This document shows, in pieces, positions 53,091 to 60,890 of a stretch of 64,000 bases of DNA. Position numbers and translations under genes: made by a program. Where the stretch lies: contig NZ_JABBNC010000021.1 in the NCBI RefSeq assembly GCF_012933445.1, forward strand, positions 62,001 to 126,000. The letters run 5' to 3'. The DNA comes from Actinoplanes sp. TBRC 11911 (GTDB lineage Bacteria > Actinomycetota > Actinomycetes > Mycobacteriales > Micromonosporaceae). How positions within the stretch are numbered: position 1 is the stretch's first letter; each line of letters starts with the position of its first letter. The notes under the pieces are model-generated. The model was not told the DNA's origin. It saw only the letters and a program-made list of their open reading frames with translations, and searched no databases.

Positions 53091-54621
53091 TGGACGGCGC
53101 GTGCGTGTTGCCCCTCGGTATGTCGGGCATGACCGACGCGTCCACGACGTACAGGCCTTCGACGCCGTGCACCCGCAGGTCCGGATCCACGACAGCGTAG
53201 TCGTCGGTCCCCGCCCGGCAGGTGCCGACCGGGTGATTGATCGAGGTCAAGGTGTCCCGCACGATCCGCAGCAGCACGTCGTCGCCGTCGGACGCGGCGA
53301 CGTTCATCGGCCCGAGGTAGGTCCGCATGACGGGGCTGGCGCCGATGTCGAGGGCCCGGCGCACTCCTTCGACGAGCACCGCACTATCGAATTCGTGGTC
53401 CAGGTAGCGAGGATCGATCAGCGGCGCGGCGTCCGGATCGGCCGAGCCGAGGCGCAGGGTTCCCCGGCTGAGCGGCTTCAGCAAGGTCACCAAACTGGTG
53501 AACATGGGATCGCCGCTCCCGGCGAAGTCCATGACCATGGGGATGATCTGGATGTCCGGAGCGGGCGCCTGGTCGGCGCAGCGCAGGAACGCGGCAGCCT
53601 CGCTGAGGGCGGATGACAACGGTCCACGCCGGGTGTCCACGTAGCGACGTTCGTTCTCCGGTGTGAAGTCCTGCGCCCACGTGTCCCCGTGCTCGACCGG
53701 CCAGCGGATCACCGCCATCGGATGATCCTGCAGATTTTCGCCCACGCCGGGCAGATCGTTCACCACGTCGATGCCCAGCTCGCGCAGATGCCCGGCCGGG
53801 CCGATGCCGGAAAGCATCAGCAACTGCGGCGTCCGCAGCGCACCCGCGGACAACACCACCGAGGACGCGCCGACGGTGATCTCCCGTCCGCCGGCATCCG
53901 TGAAGACCACACCGCGCGCGATCTCGCCGTCCATCAGCACCTGACGCACCCGGGCGCGGGTGTGCACGACCAGGTTGGGCCGGTCCATCACCGGGTGCAG
54001 GTACCCGCGTGCCGCACTGTTGCGCTGACCGGCGCGTACGTTGCTGTAGAGCGGTCCCACGCCGTCCAGCTCGGCCCCGTTGAAGTCCCAGTTGACCGGC
54101 AGCCCGGCCTCCACGCAGGCCGCGATGAACGCCAGCGACATGGGCTTCACGTCCTTCGGCGCGGTGACCGCGATCGGCCCGCCGGTGTGGTGCAGCGGCG
54201 AGGCACCCAGCTCGTGGTCCTCGCTGCGGAGGAAACGCGGCAGCACGTCCCGCCACGCCCAGCCGCGCATACCCTGGGCCGCCCAGCCGTCGTAGTCGAG
54301 ACGGTGGCCCCGGAACCACGCCATGAAGTTGATCGAGCCGCCGCCCCCGAGCGTGCGACCGGCCGAGATGGGCACCTGCCGGTTGCCGAGCTCGCGCTGC
54401 GGGACGGTCACATCGGACCAGTCGTTGCGACCGCGCAGCAGCCGGCCCACACCGCGCGGCCGGAGGATGTCGGGATCGGTGTCCGGGCCGCCCGCCTCGA
54501 GAAGCAGAACGGTGCGGCCCGCGTCCGCGCTGAGTCGCGCCGCCATCACCGACCCGGCGGCTCCCGCGCCCACCACGATGTAGTCGAAATGCTTTCCCGC
54601 GATATCGATATTCAGAGACAT
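53038..54621 (-). CDS. GMC-family FAD oxidoreductase (choline/alcohol dehydrogenase-like)
   Basis: A 527-residue flavoenzyme. The ADP-binding motif is VVGAGAAGSVMAARL (GAGAAG at 18-23) with VLLLEAGG at the second strand; GRTLGGGGSINFMAWFRG is GMC signature 1, and SAGALRTPQLLMLSGIGP signature 2. The catalytic His and partner Asn are in NHPVGTC and GNTHAPSIMIGE. I chose the ATG at 54621 because AAGGGA lies nine bases upstream; the ATG at 54630 would abut it. It oxidises an alcohol; a link to products of the monooxygenase is speculative. Confidence 0.92.
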   Translation of the reverse strand: MSLNIDIAGKHFDYIVVGAGAAGSVMAARLSADAGRTVLLLEAGGPDTDPDILRPRGVGRLLRGRNDWSDVTVPQRELGNRQVPISAGRTLGGGGSINFMAWFRGHRLDYDGWAAQGMRGWAWRDVLPRFLRSEDHELGASPLHHTGGPIAVTAPKDVKPMSLAFIAACVEAGLPVNWDFNGAELDGVGPLYSNVRAGQRNSAARGYLHPVMDRPNLVVHTRARVRQVLMDGEIARGVVFTDAGGREITVGASSVVLSAGALRTPQLLMLSGIGPAGHLRELGIDVVNDLPGVGENLQDHPMAVIRWPVEHGDTWAQDFTPENERRYVDTRRGPLSSALSEAAAFLRCADQAPAPDIQIIPMVMDFAGSGDPMFTSLVTLLKPLSRGTLRLGSADPDAAPLIDPRYLDHEFDSAVLVEGVRRALDIGASPVMRTYLGPMNVAASDGDDVLLRIVRDTLTSINHPVGTCRAGTDDYAVVDPDLRVHGVEGLYVVDASVMPDIPRGNTHAPSIMIGERGADLVLSAENA

Positions 54622-54719
54622 TGGACCCATTCCCTTTTCGGTTTCGCATTGAGTGAAACCGCGGCCCGAACATTCGACAAGGTCGAATTCTGCCTAGGAA
54701 TAGAATGGCCAGGAACGTC

Positions 54720-54947
54720 TCAGATCGCGGCCACCGTCGTCAGCCCGGCGATTCCGAGCAGCAGGCTGAAAAGGAAGAACGGCCAGTTGTGGGCACTCCA
54801 CCAGCGGATCCGGGCACGGAGGTAGCCGGGGACCTCGTCGAGGCGTACCACGCGCAGCGCGACGATGTTGAGCACCGCGACGACCATGCCGAGCGCGCCG
54901 AACCAGGCCAGCATGACCGCCAGCTCGGCCAGGGTCGTCATCTTCAT
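54720..54947 (-). CDS. Small two-helix membrane protein
   Basis: A 75-residue protein with two hydrophobic helices (LAWFGALGMVVAVLNIVALR and NWPFFLFSLLLGIAGLTTV) separated by a basic loop. I do not recognise a family. The ATG at 54947 or 54941 starts it; ribosome binding is weak. It shares a divergent promoter region with the DUF1275 gene, where the GTCTCA-N3-TGAGAC repeat is found 34 bp upstream of this start. Confidence 0.65.
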   Translation of the reverse strand: MKMTTLAELAVMLAWFGALGMVVAVLNIVALRVVRLDEVPGYLRARIRWWSAHNWPFFLFSLLLGIAGLTTVAAI

Positions 54948-54981
54948 GGAGTCATGACATCCCGCGGAAACGTCGTCATGC

Positions 54982-54996
54982 GTCTCACTCTGAGAC
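54982..54996. promoter_or_regulatory. Inverted repeat GTCTCA-CTC-TGAGAC in a divergent promoter
   Basis: Perfect 6-bp inverted repeat with a 3-bp spacer, identical in its arms to the site at 41788 in the monooxygenase cluster. It lies 34 bp from the small membrane protein start and 56 bp from the DUF1275 start. Confidence 0.6.
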
Positions 54997-55052
54997 ATGG
55001 ATTTCGGCGACCGGCCTGCCGCGGAGGTCGCTGACACGATCTTCTGGAAGGC

Positions 55053-55709
55053 ATGAACGATCGCCTCGTGGCCCGTCTCCTGGTGCTGCTCGCCGCGGCC
55101 GCGGGCTGTCTCGACGCGCTCTGCGTGGCCCGGCTCGGCGGCCCGTTCGCCAGCGTCATCACCGGCAATTTGGTCCAGCTCGGTGGCGGTATCGGCACGC
55201 TGAACGGCCGGCTGGCGCTGTCGTGCGGGGTGGCCTTGGCCGGCTACTCCCTCGGCGTCGCGGCCGGCGCGGTGGGCCTGCGGCGCAGCGACCCGGGGTG
55301 GGGTCGCCGCACCGGCCGGGTCCTGGTCGTCGAGTTGCTGCTTGTGTGCGCGGTGGTGGCGGGCTGGCTGGTCGCGGACGGACGCCCCGGTTCGACAGCC
55401 GCGTGGTGGCTTCTCGGCGTGGCGGCCGCGTCGATGGGCGTGCAGAGCGTGGTCACCCTGGCCTCCGGCCTGAGCCAGGCGTCGACGACTTACCTCACCG
55501 GCACGCTGACCGGCATCATCCGCGACCTGATCGAAGAGCCGCGCCGGTACGCCTCCTCCGGTCCCGGCGCGCTCCGCCTGCTGGCCCTGCTGTGCGGCGC
55601 GACGGCGGGTGCGGTGTTGCTGCGAGTGGCTCCGTTGTGGGCGCCCGTCCTGTCCGCGGCCCTGGTCGCCGTGGTCCTGGCGGTCGTGGTGGCGTCGGGC
55701 CGCCGCTGA
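55053..55709 (+). CDS. DUF1275 (YoaK-type) membrane protein
   Basis: A 218-residue protein with about six helices. DUF1275 features are AAAAGCLDALCVARLGGPFASVITGNLVQLG (split by helix 1-2) and the second repeat GVQSVVTLASGLSQASTTYLTGTLTGI. These proteins are thought to be small-molecule transporters, but function is not established. The ATG follows GGAAGG. Confidence 0.88.
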   Translation: MNDRLVARLLVLLAAAAGCLDALCVARLGGPFASVITGNLVQLGGGIGTLNGRLALSCGVALAGYSLGVAAGAVGLRRSDPGWGRRTGRVLVVELLLVCAVVAGWLVADGRPGSTAAWWLLGVAAASMGVQSVVTLASGLSQASTTYLTGTLTGIIRDLIEEPRRYASSGPGALRLLALLCGATAGAVLLRVAPLWAPVLSAALVAVVLAVVVASGRR

Positions 55710-56159
55710 GTACGGCCACCGAGCCCGCACGCGTCGTCCGTGATTATGGGCAGCAGTCCCGTTGACCGACCTCGACCCGTGGATGAGGGACATGATTGAC
55801 TCACCGCGCGGCAGAACATATCCGATATTTCGTGTTATAAGGGTGGGCTGGACCGGTCAGGCGCAGCGAGTGACCCGCGGCGCGTTCATATCGTGGGACT
55901 CGCGGCCATGTACTGAGACCCGCGACCATGTCCTGGACCAGGCGTCCGCGATGTGGGATTCCCATCCATTGTGGAGTAGTTTTTGCCCGGCAATGCGGCT
56001 TTTGTGCGGCAGGATTTCCCGGCCAGATGTGAACCTTGGAGAGTTATGGCTCGTATGTGGGCGCAACTCTCCAAGGTTCACGAAAAGCCCACGATGTGGC
56101 TGCGGTATCCCACAAAGCGGGCCTCAACGGTCGACCACGATCGCAGAAGTGTCCGTCTG
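55710..56159. other. Intergenic spacer with palindromic element copy C
   Basis: About 450 bp without a convincing gene. Its right half is AT-richer than the chromosome average and contains the best copy of the interspersed palindromic element (56029-56081), preceded by the flank motifs TTGTGGAGTAG and GCGGCTTTTGT that copy A also has. Confidence 0.65.
56029..56081 (+). repeat. Interspersed palindromic element, copy C (perfect)
   Basis: GTGAACCTTGGAGAGTT (56029-56045) and AACTCTCCAAGGTTCAC (56065-56081) are perfect 17-bp arms around the 19-nt loop ATGGCTCGTATGTGGGCGC (56046-56064). This is the best-preserved of the three copies. Confidence 0.9.
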
Positions 56160-56594
56160 CTAGGCCGGGCTGTCGCTCTTGGATGTGGCCTTGCGCTGGA
56201 AGGCGGCGTTCTCCTCCCGGATGCTGCGCCGCACCGCGCCGCCGAACAACGCCATGAACAAGCCCGCGCCGCGGCCCGCGACCTCGATGGTCAGCCGGTT
56301 TCGGACGCCCCCGGCGACCTCCTCCAGGTGATGGCCGCCGGTCATCCGCATGCCCATCCGGCTGGTCTCCCAGGTGAACTCGCGGTTCGGCTCCAGGTGG
56401 GTGACCGTCCAGACCGCCTCGGTCTGGGCCGGCTGCTTGATGCGCGCCTTGCTGCCGACCCGCAGCGGGCCGTCGTCGAGGCGCTCCAGCCGCTGGACGG
56501 TCGGCAGGAAGGCCGGCCACGCGGCGATGTCGGTGGTGAGGCGCCATAACCGGTCGAGCGGCGCCTCGATCACGAGCGTGTTCTCGTACAACAT
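56160..56594 (-). CDS. SRPBCC/START-like protein
   Basis: A 144-residue helix-grip protein (polyketide cyclase / CoxG-like): NTLVIEAPLDRLWRLTTDIAAWPAFLPTVQRLE (split), FTWETSRMGMRMTGGHHLEE, LTIEVAGRGAGLFMALFGGAVRRSI. It binds a hydrophobic ligand in relatives. It is divergent from the TetR gene, with a palindrome between them, so TetR probably represses it. Confidence 0.85.
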   Translation of the reverse strand: MLYENTLVIEAPLDRLWRLTTDIAAWPAFLPTVQRLERLDDGPLRVGSKARIKQPAQTEAVWTVTHLEPNREFTWETSRMGMRMTGGHHLEEVAGGVRNRLTIEVAGRGAGLFMALFGGAVRRSIREENAAFQRKATSKSDSPA

Positions 56595-56603
56595 GACGAC
56601 CAC

Positions 56604-56619
56604 TGTACCATTTGGTACA
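56604..56619. promoter_or_regulatory. TetR-type operator overlapping the TetR start codon
   Basis: TGTACC-ATTT-GGTACA is a perfect 6-bp inverted repeat with a 4-bp spacer between the divergent SRPBCC and TetR genes. Its last base is the A of the TetR ATG at 56619, so bound repressor would cover the translation start region of one gene and the promoter of both. Confidence 0.7.
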
Positions 56620-57218
56620 TGCCCGATTCCAAGGATGCTCTGCTCAGGAAAGTGCTCGACTTCGCGGCAGCCGACGGCATCGCCGACCGGAGCCTGCGGG
56701 AGATCGCGGCCGGGGTCGGGACCAGCCACCGCATGCTGCTGTATCACTTCGGCTCGCGGGAGGGGCTGCTCGCGGCGATCGTGGGGGAGATCGAGGGGCA
56801 GCAGCGGGCCACGTTGACCAGCCTCGCGGCACAGGGCGGGCCGGACGACGTGGCCGCGCGTCTGTGGGAGCAGGTCTCCAGCCCGGAGCTGCGCCCGTTC
56901 GTCCGGCTGTTCTTCGAGGTCTTCGCCCTGGCGGTGCGTGGCGCACCCGGCACCGAGAAGCTGCTCGAGGGGCTGACCAGCACGTGGGTCGAGGACGCCG
57001 TGCGGGCCGCCGAGGCGCTGGACGTCCCGGCCGATCGGGCATTGATGCGGCTGGGGGTCGCGGTCACCCGCGGACTGCTTCTGGATCTGCTGGCGGGCAC
57101 TCCCCGGGCAGAAGTGGACGCCGCGTACGAAAGGTTTCGGCAGACATACAGCAGGCCCACAGCGGACTCCGAGAATTCCGCAGTAGACAAGGTGGTGAAT
57201 GAAGGGAGACTGCGGTGA
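56619..57218 (+). CDS. TetR-family transcriptional repressor
   Basis: A 199-residue regulator with an N-terminal TetR helix-turn-helix (LREIAAGVGTSHRMLLYHFGSREGLLAAI) and a C-terminal ligand domain. No ribosome binding site precedes the ATG because the operator lies there, so the transcript may be leaderless. Its stop overlaps the start of the HtrA-like gene by four bases (GTGA), making a two-gene operon divergent from the SRPBCC gene. Confidence 0.9.
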   Translation: MPDSKDALLRKVLDFAAADGIADRSLREIAAGVGTSHRMLLYHFGSREGLLAAIVGEIEGQQRATLTSLAAQGGPDDVAARLWEQVSSPELRPFVRLFFEVFALAVRGAPGTEKLLEGLTSTWVEDAVRAAEALDVPADRALMRLGVAVTRGLLLDLLAGTPRAEVDAAYERFRQTYSRPTADSENSAVDKVVNEGRLR

Positions 57219-58549
57219 CCATTCCTGAACACTTCGCCTACACGCCCTCTCCGGGCGGGTGGCCTCCGCCACCCGGCGAATGGCAGCAGTATCCTCCCCA
57301 GCCACCTGAGCCGCCGCGCCGGAACCGCCGGTTGATCGTGGCCATCGCGGCCGGGCTGGCCGCCCTCGTGATCGCCGCGGGCGGGGGTTTCGCCGCCGGC
57401 TGGTCGCTGCATCCGGCCAGCTCCACGCAGGCCAGCCCGTTCCTGCCGCTCACGCCCGACTCGGGCAACAACGGCGGGTTCGACGGGGGCGGCGGCTTCC
57501 CGGGCGGCGGCTTCGGTCAAGGCCAAGGCCAAGGCCAGGGGCAGGGCCAGGGCCAGGGCCAAGGGCAGGGCCAGGGCCAGAACGGCACGGCACCCGGCGG
57601 CGCCACCGACAGCCAGGTCGCCGCGGTCGCTCAGAAGGTCGATCCGGCCCTCGTCGACATCGACACGGTTCTCGGCGCGCAGAACGCCGAGGCGGCCGGC
57701 ACCGGCATCGTGATCGCCTCGAACGGTGTGATTCTCACCAACAACCACGTGGTCGCCGGCGCCACCAACATCACGGTCACCGACCTGGGCAACCAGAAGC
57801 AGTACCGCGCCGCGGTGGTGGGCTACGACCGCAGCAACGACATCGCGGTCCTGCAGCTCGCCAACGCGTCCGGGCTGACCACCGCGACGCTGGCCGGCGG
57901 CACCAGCGTCAAGACCGGCGATCCGGTGGTGGCGATCGGCAACGCGGGCGGCACCGGGGGCACCCCGAGCGCGGTCGGCGGCGCGGTCACCGGCACCGAC
58001 CAGTCGATCACCGCGTCGGACGAGTCGAGCGGCTCGTCGGAGAAGCTGACCGGGCTCATCGAGGTGAACGCCGACATTCAGGCCGGTGACTCGGGCGGCC
58101 CGCTGCTCACCACCGACGGCCAGGTCATCGGCGTGGACACCGCGGCGTCGACCGGGTTCCAGTTCCAGGGCTCCGGCGGCGACGGGTACGCCATCCCGAT
58201 CAGCACCGCGACCACGATCGCCGACCAGATCCGCGACGGCCACTCGTCGAACACGGTGCACATCGGCGAAACCGCGTACCTGGGCATCGAGACGACCAGC
58301 CAGAGCGAGAACGGCGCGCCCGGCGCGGCGGTCCTCGGCGTGGTCTCCGGCGCCCCGGCCGAGGCGGCCGGCCTGGCCCGCGGCGACGTGATCACCTCGC
58401 TGGGCGGCAACCGGGTCGACTCGGCCACCACGCTGACCAACCTGCTGGACCGTTTCCACCCCGGTAACAGCGTGAAAGTCGCCTGGACCAACTTGAACGG
58501 CCAGACCCAGAGCGGCACCCTCAAGCTGGCCCAGGGGCCTGTCGGCTGA
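57215..58549 (+). CDS. HtrA-like trypsin/PDZ membrane serine protease
   Basis: A 444-residue S1C protease. A cytoplasmic Pro-rich tail (1-36) is followed by one membrane helix (about 39-62), a Gly-rich linker with eleven Gly-Gln repeats (101-122), the protease domain with H178 (TNNHVV), D209 (SNDIAVL) and S293 (AGDSGGP), and a C-terminal PDZ domain (about 335-440; AYLGIETT, GLARGDVITSLGGNRV). It degrades or refolds envelope proteins outside the membrane. It starts with GTG behind AAGGGAGA, coupled to TetR. Confidence 0.93.
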   Translation: MTIPEHFAYTPSPGGWPPPPGEWQQYPPQPPEPPRRNRRLIVAIAAGLAALVIAAGGGFAAGWSLHPASSTQASPFLPLTPDSGNNGGFDGGGGFPGGGFGQGQGQGQGQGQGQGQGQGQGQNGTAPGGATDSQVAAVAQKVDPALVDIDTVLGAQNAEAAGTGIVIASNGVILTNNHVVAGATNITVTDLGNQKQYRAAVVGYDRSNDIAVLQLANASGLTTATLAGGTSVKTGDPVVAIGNAGGTGGTPSAVGGAVTGTDQSITASDESSGSSEKLTGLIEVNADIQAGDSGGPLLTTDGQVIGVDTAASTGFQFQGSGGDGYAIPISTATTIADQIRDGHSSNTVHIGETAYLGIETTSQSENGAPGAAVLGVVSGAPAEAAGLARGDVITSLGGNRVDSATTLTNLLDRFHPGNSVKVAWTNLNGQTQSGTLKLAQGPVG

Positions 58550-58694
58550 GCCTCCGGCACCCGGGTCGTCCGCGAGGGCGGCCCGGACTCGGGGAGCGCG
58601 GCCCGTCCCCGCGCGACCCGATCTCGAACGGCTGGGTGACCGCCCAGGAAAGGAACCCCGTGCCGGTCCTTGACGGCACCCAGCCCGACGCGCT

Positions 58695-58733
58695 CGCGGA
58701 CCATGCCGGCCACCTCGGCCGGCATGGTCCGCG
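58695..58733. terminator. Strong bidirectional terminator hairpin
   Basis: CGCGGACCATGCCGGCC (58695-58711) pairs perfectly with GGCCGGCATGGTCCGCG (58717-58733), a 17-bp stem with a 5-nt loop, between the convergent HtrA-like and crcB genes. GTTTCC follows on the plus strand. Confidence 0.8.
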
Positions 58734-58816
58734 GCGTTTCCTCGCCCGGCGGCGTCAAGAGCGAGCCCGGCGCACCGTCCGGCCTCGGCGATGCGCCCAA
58801 GGATCGCGCGAAAGGC

Positions 58817-59194
58817 CTAGTGCCAGATCGCCTCGGCCACCGCGATGCCGCAGAACGCCGCGCCCAACCCCGCGACGACGCTCGCGGCCACGTTGAGCAC
58901 CGCGTACGCGCGTACCCGCTGCTCCAGAAGCCGGATCGTCTCGTAGCCGAACGTGGAGTACGTGGTCAGCCCGCCGCAGAGTCCGGTGCTGAGCAGGGCG
59001 TTCACGCTGCCCGGCACGGCGTCCACGGAGACCCCGTGCAGCAGCACCCCGAAAATGAACGAACCGGCCACGTTGACGGTGAACGTGCCCCACGGGAAGA
59101 CCGAGTCGTGCCGGGCCTGGACGGCACGGTCGGCCAGGTAACGCACCGGCGCCCCGACCGCCGCGCCCAGCATGACCAGAAGTGCGGTCGTCAC
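58817..59194 (-). CDS. crcB: CrcB fluoride channel subunit (second copy)
   Basis: A 125-residue four-helix Fluc-type protein with the conserved VNVAGSFIFG (pore asparagine) and GGLTTYSTFGYE (central Na site and phenylalanine box). Fluc channels are antiparallel dimers; two different crcB genes in one operon suggest a heterodimer. It starts with GTG overlapping the DUF190 stop. Last gene of the riboswitch-led operon. Confidence 0.93.
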   Translation of the reverse strand: MTTALLVMLGAAVGAPVRYLADRAVQARHDSVFPWGTFTVNVAGSFIFGVLLHGVSVDAVPGSVNALLSTGLCGGLTTYSTFGYETIRLLEQRVRAYAVLNVAASVVAGLGAAFCGIAVAEAIWH

Positions 59195-59538
59195 TTGGAC
59201 TCCGTGGTCCGGCCGACGTAGCGGATCACCTCGACCGGGTCGAGGATCACCAGCCCCTCGGTCACCAGCTCGTCGACCTGCGGGAGAAATGCCCGGATCC
59301 GGTCCTCCTGGTCCACGATGATCACCGCCACCGGAAGGTCCTGGGACAGCGACAACAACCGTGTGGTGTGAATGCGCGAGGACGCGCCGTAGCCCTCGAT
59401 GCAGCGCAGCACCGACGCCCCGGCCAGCCCGGCGGCGTGTGCCCGGTGCACGATCTCGTGGTACAGCGGCTTGTGGCGCCAGATGTCGTCCTCACCGATG
59501 AAGATGGTGAGGCGTACGGCGGGGCCTTCGATCTTCAT
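59191..59538 (-). CDS. DUF190 protein between two crcB genes
   Basis: A 115-residue PII-like ferredoxin-fold protein (VRLTIFIGEDDIWRHKPLYHEIVHRAHAAGLAGASV split; IHTTRLLSLSQDLPVAVIIVD). DUF190 proteins commonly sit in crcB operons and are presumed to regulate the channel; mechanism not established. It overlaps both neighbours by four bases and has GGGGAGA before its ATG. Confidence 0.9.
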   Translation of the reverse strand: MKIEGPAVRLTIFIGEDDIWRHKPLYHEIVHRAHAAGLAGASVLRCIEGYGASSRIHTTRLLSLSQDLPVAVIIVDQEDRIRAFLPQVDELVTEGLVILDPVEVIRYVGRTTESK

Positions 59539-59945
59539 GATTTCTCCCCTCGCCGCCGGCTTGTGGCCAGGCGGGTCATCGAGATGCCGAGATAGACGGC
59601 GAGCAATGCGGCGAGCACCGTGCCGGCCAGGTAGGCCAGTGCGACGCGCGCGTCGCCGGCGGCCACGAGCTGCTGGACGTCGCCGCTGTAGGTGGAGAAC
59701 GTGGTGAAGCCGCCGAGCACCCCGACGCCGAGAAAAGGCCGGATCAGCCGGTGCGCCGACCACACCTCGGTGATCAGCACCATCAGAACCCCGATCAGAA
59801 AGCAGCCGGAGACGTTGGTGACAAAAGTGGCCCACGGAAAATGGCCGGGAGCGTGCGTCCAGGCGAGCGCCAGCTCGTAGCGGCCGAGGGCGCCGATCGC
59901 GCCACCGACGGCGATGCTCGCGAGGACGGACCAGTTTTGCGGCAC
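59535..59945 (-). CDS. crcB: CrcB fluoride channel subunit (first copy)
   Basis: A 136-residue four-helix protein with FVTNVSGCFLIG and GGFTTFSTYSGD, the Fluc signatures. It starts with GTG at 59945; its AGGGGA Shine-Dalgarno sequence lies in the 3' arm of a hairpin that overlaps the probable fluoride aptamer. First gene of crcB-DUF190-crcB, which exports fluoride from the cytoplasm. Confidence 0.93.
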   Translation of the reverse strand: MPQNWSVLASIAVGGAIGALGRYELALAWTHAPGHFPWATFVTNVSGCFLIGVLMVLITEVWSAHRLIRPFLGVGVLGGFTTFSTYSGDVQQLVAAGDARVALAYLAGTVLAALLAVYLGISMTRLATSRRRGEKS

Positions 59946-59953
59946 GAAAGATC

Positions 59954-60031
59954 CCCTACCAATGGTTGGTAGGGACCGTTGGCGGCCGTGGCCGCGGTTT
60001 CCCCTGGCGGGACGGCGGGCCCCACCGCCGT
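59954..60031 (-). promoter_or_regulatory. Probable fluoride (crcB) riboswitch with translational expression platform
   Basis: Read on the minus strand: stem ACGGCGG-TGGGGC-CCGCCGT (60031-60012), then AAACC, a short stem GCGGC-CACG-GCCGC and CAACGGTCCCTACC. This follows the crcB aptamer pattern in which the first loop pairs with the 3' segment; here GGGGCC can pair with GGTCCC. The 3' CCCTACCAA can instead pair with TTGGTAGGG, which includes the crcB Shine-Dalgarno region, so ligand binding would free the ribosome site. An extra GTCCCGCCAGGGG between the stems is unusual. Placement directly before crcB supports the call. Confidence 0.62.
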
Positions 60032-60069
60032 TTTGGTGAGGTCAGGATACGCCGGACCGGGGCTGATCA

Positions 60070-60885
60070 TCATGCCGGGGCGCCGAACCGCGCCACGTAA
60101 TGCCAGACCCGCTTGAGGTCCTGCTCGGCGTAGCGGCCGCGACGGGCGGCGTCCCCGATCAGCCGGGGCGTCAGACGACCGTCGACGGCGATCTCGGTGC
60201 CGAGCTCGACGAATCGCCGGCCCCGGTAATCGGGATGCCGGGCCAGTTCGCCGGTGCCGAGCGAGAAGCCCGGATGCCATTCCACCCGGCAGGGCAGGCG
60301 ACGGGCGGCGGCCTCGACGTCGGTGCCCCGGTAACTCGGGTCGAGCACGAGCGCCTCGACGTCCCGGTCGAGCCGCACCCCGCCGTGGACCTGAGCCTCG
60401 ATGTAGTCGTCCAGGTCGTCTCGCTGGTCGGCGCGGGCGAGCTCGATGAGCGACATGCGATCGGCGACGGCGACCGCGGTGGGTTCGAAAAAGCTGTCCG
60501 GGTAACAGAACGTGGCCCTGGCGAGCGAGTCGCTCAGCCGCAGATGAGCCGACCCGAATCGGGGCGCGGCGCCGGCGAGCTTGCGGCGAAAGTTCAACGC
60601 GCCGTACACGGGTCGCACGTCGGCGGGCGCCTCGTCGTACGCCCCGCCGAACATGGTGTGCTCCCACCGCCATCGGTCGCCGCCGGGATGCGCGGTCAGC
60701 CCGCCGTTGCTGGTGCCGGTGACGAACTGCGACCGGTAGATCGGGTCCGCCGCGAGCGCGCGCAGGATGGACCGCCGGTCGGGATGAAAGTTCAGGGTGA
60801 TCCGCAGCGACGGATCCACCGGCGCTCCGGTCGACAGGGCGGCGACATGCCGCAGCGCCCGTTCACCCGAGGCATGCAGATCCAC
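60070..60885 (-). CDS. DUF3626 domain protein
   Basis: A 271-residue protein matching DUF3626: RITLNFHPDR, YRSQFVTGTSNGGLTAHPGG (toxin-like core), RWEHTMFGGAYD, RPVYGALNF, APRFGSAHLRL and ATFCYPDSFF. DUF3626 is thought to be related to ADP-ribosyltransferase-like toxins or binding proteins, but no activity is established. The GTG at 60885 is used because it starts just after the upstream nitroreductase stop and gives a normal length; coupling replaces a ribosome binding site. No immunity-like partner is visible. Confidence 0.8.
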   Translation of the reverse strand: MDLHASGERALRHVAALSTGAPVDPSLRITLNFHPDRRSILRALAADPIYRSQFVTGTSNGGLTAHPGGDRWRWEHTMFGGAYDEAPADVRPVYGALNFRRKLAGAAPRFGSAHLRLSDSLARATFCYPDSFFEPTAVAVADRMSLIELARADQRDDLDDYIEAQVHGGVRLDRDVEALVLDPSYRGTDVEAAARRLPCRVEWHPGFSLGTGELARHPDYRGRRFVELGTEIAVDGRLTPRLIGDAARRGRYAEQDLKRVWHYVARFGAPA

Positions 60886-60890
60886 GAGGA

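Noticed and set aside
58630..58685. Structured RNA in the HtrA-crcB gap (GGCTGGGTG / CACCCAGCC pairing with an inner GTGCCG / CGGCAC)
   Set aside because: The two pairings overlap and exclude each other, no gene starts downstream on that strand, and the strong terminator at 58695 explains the region.
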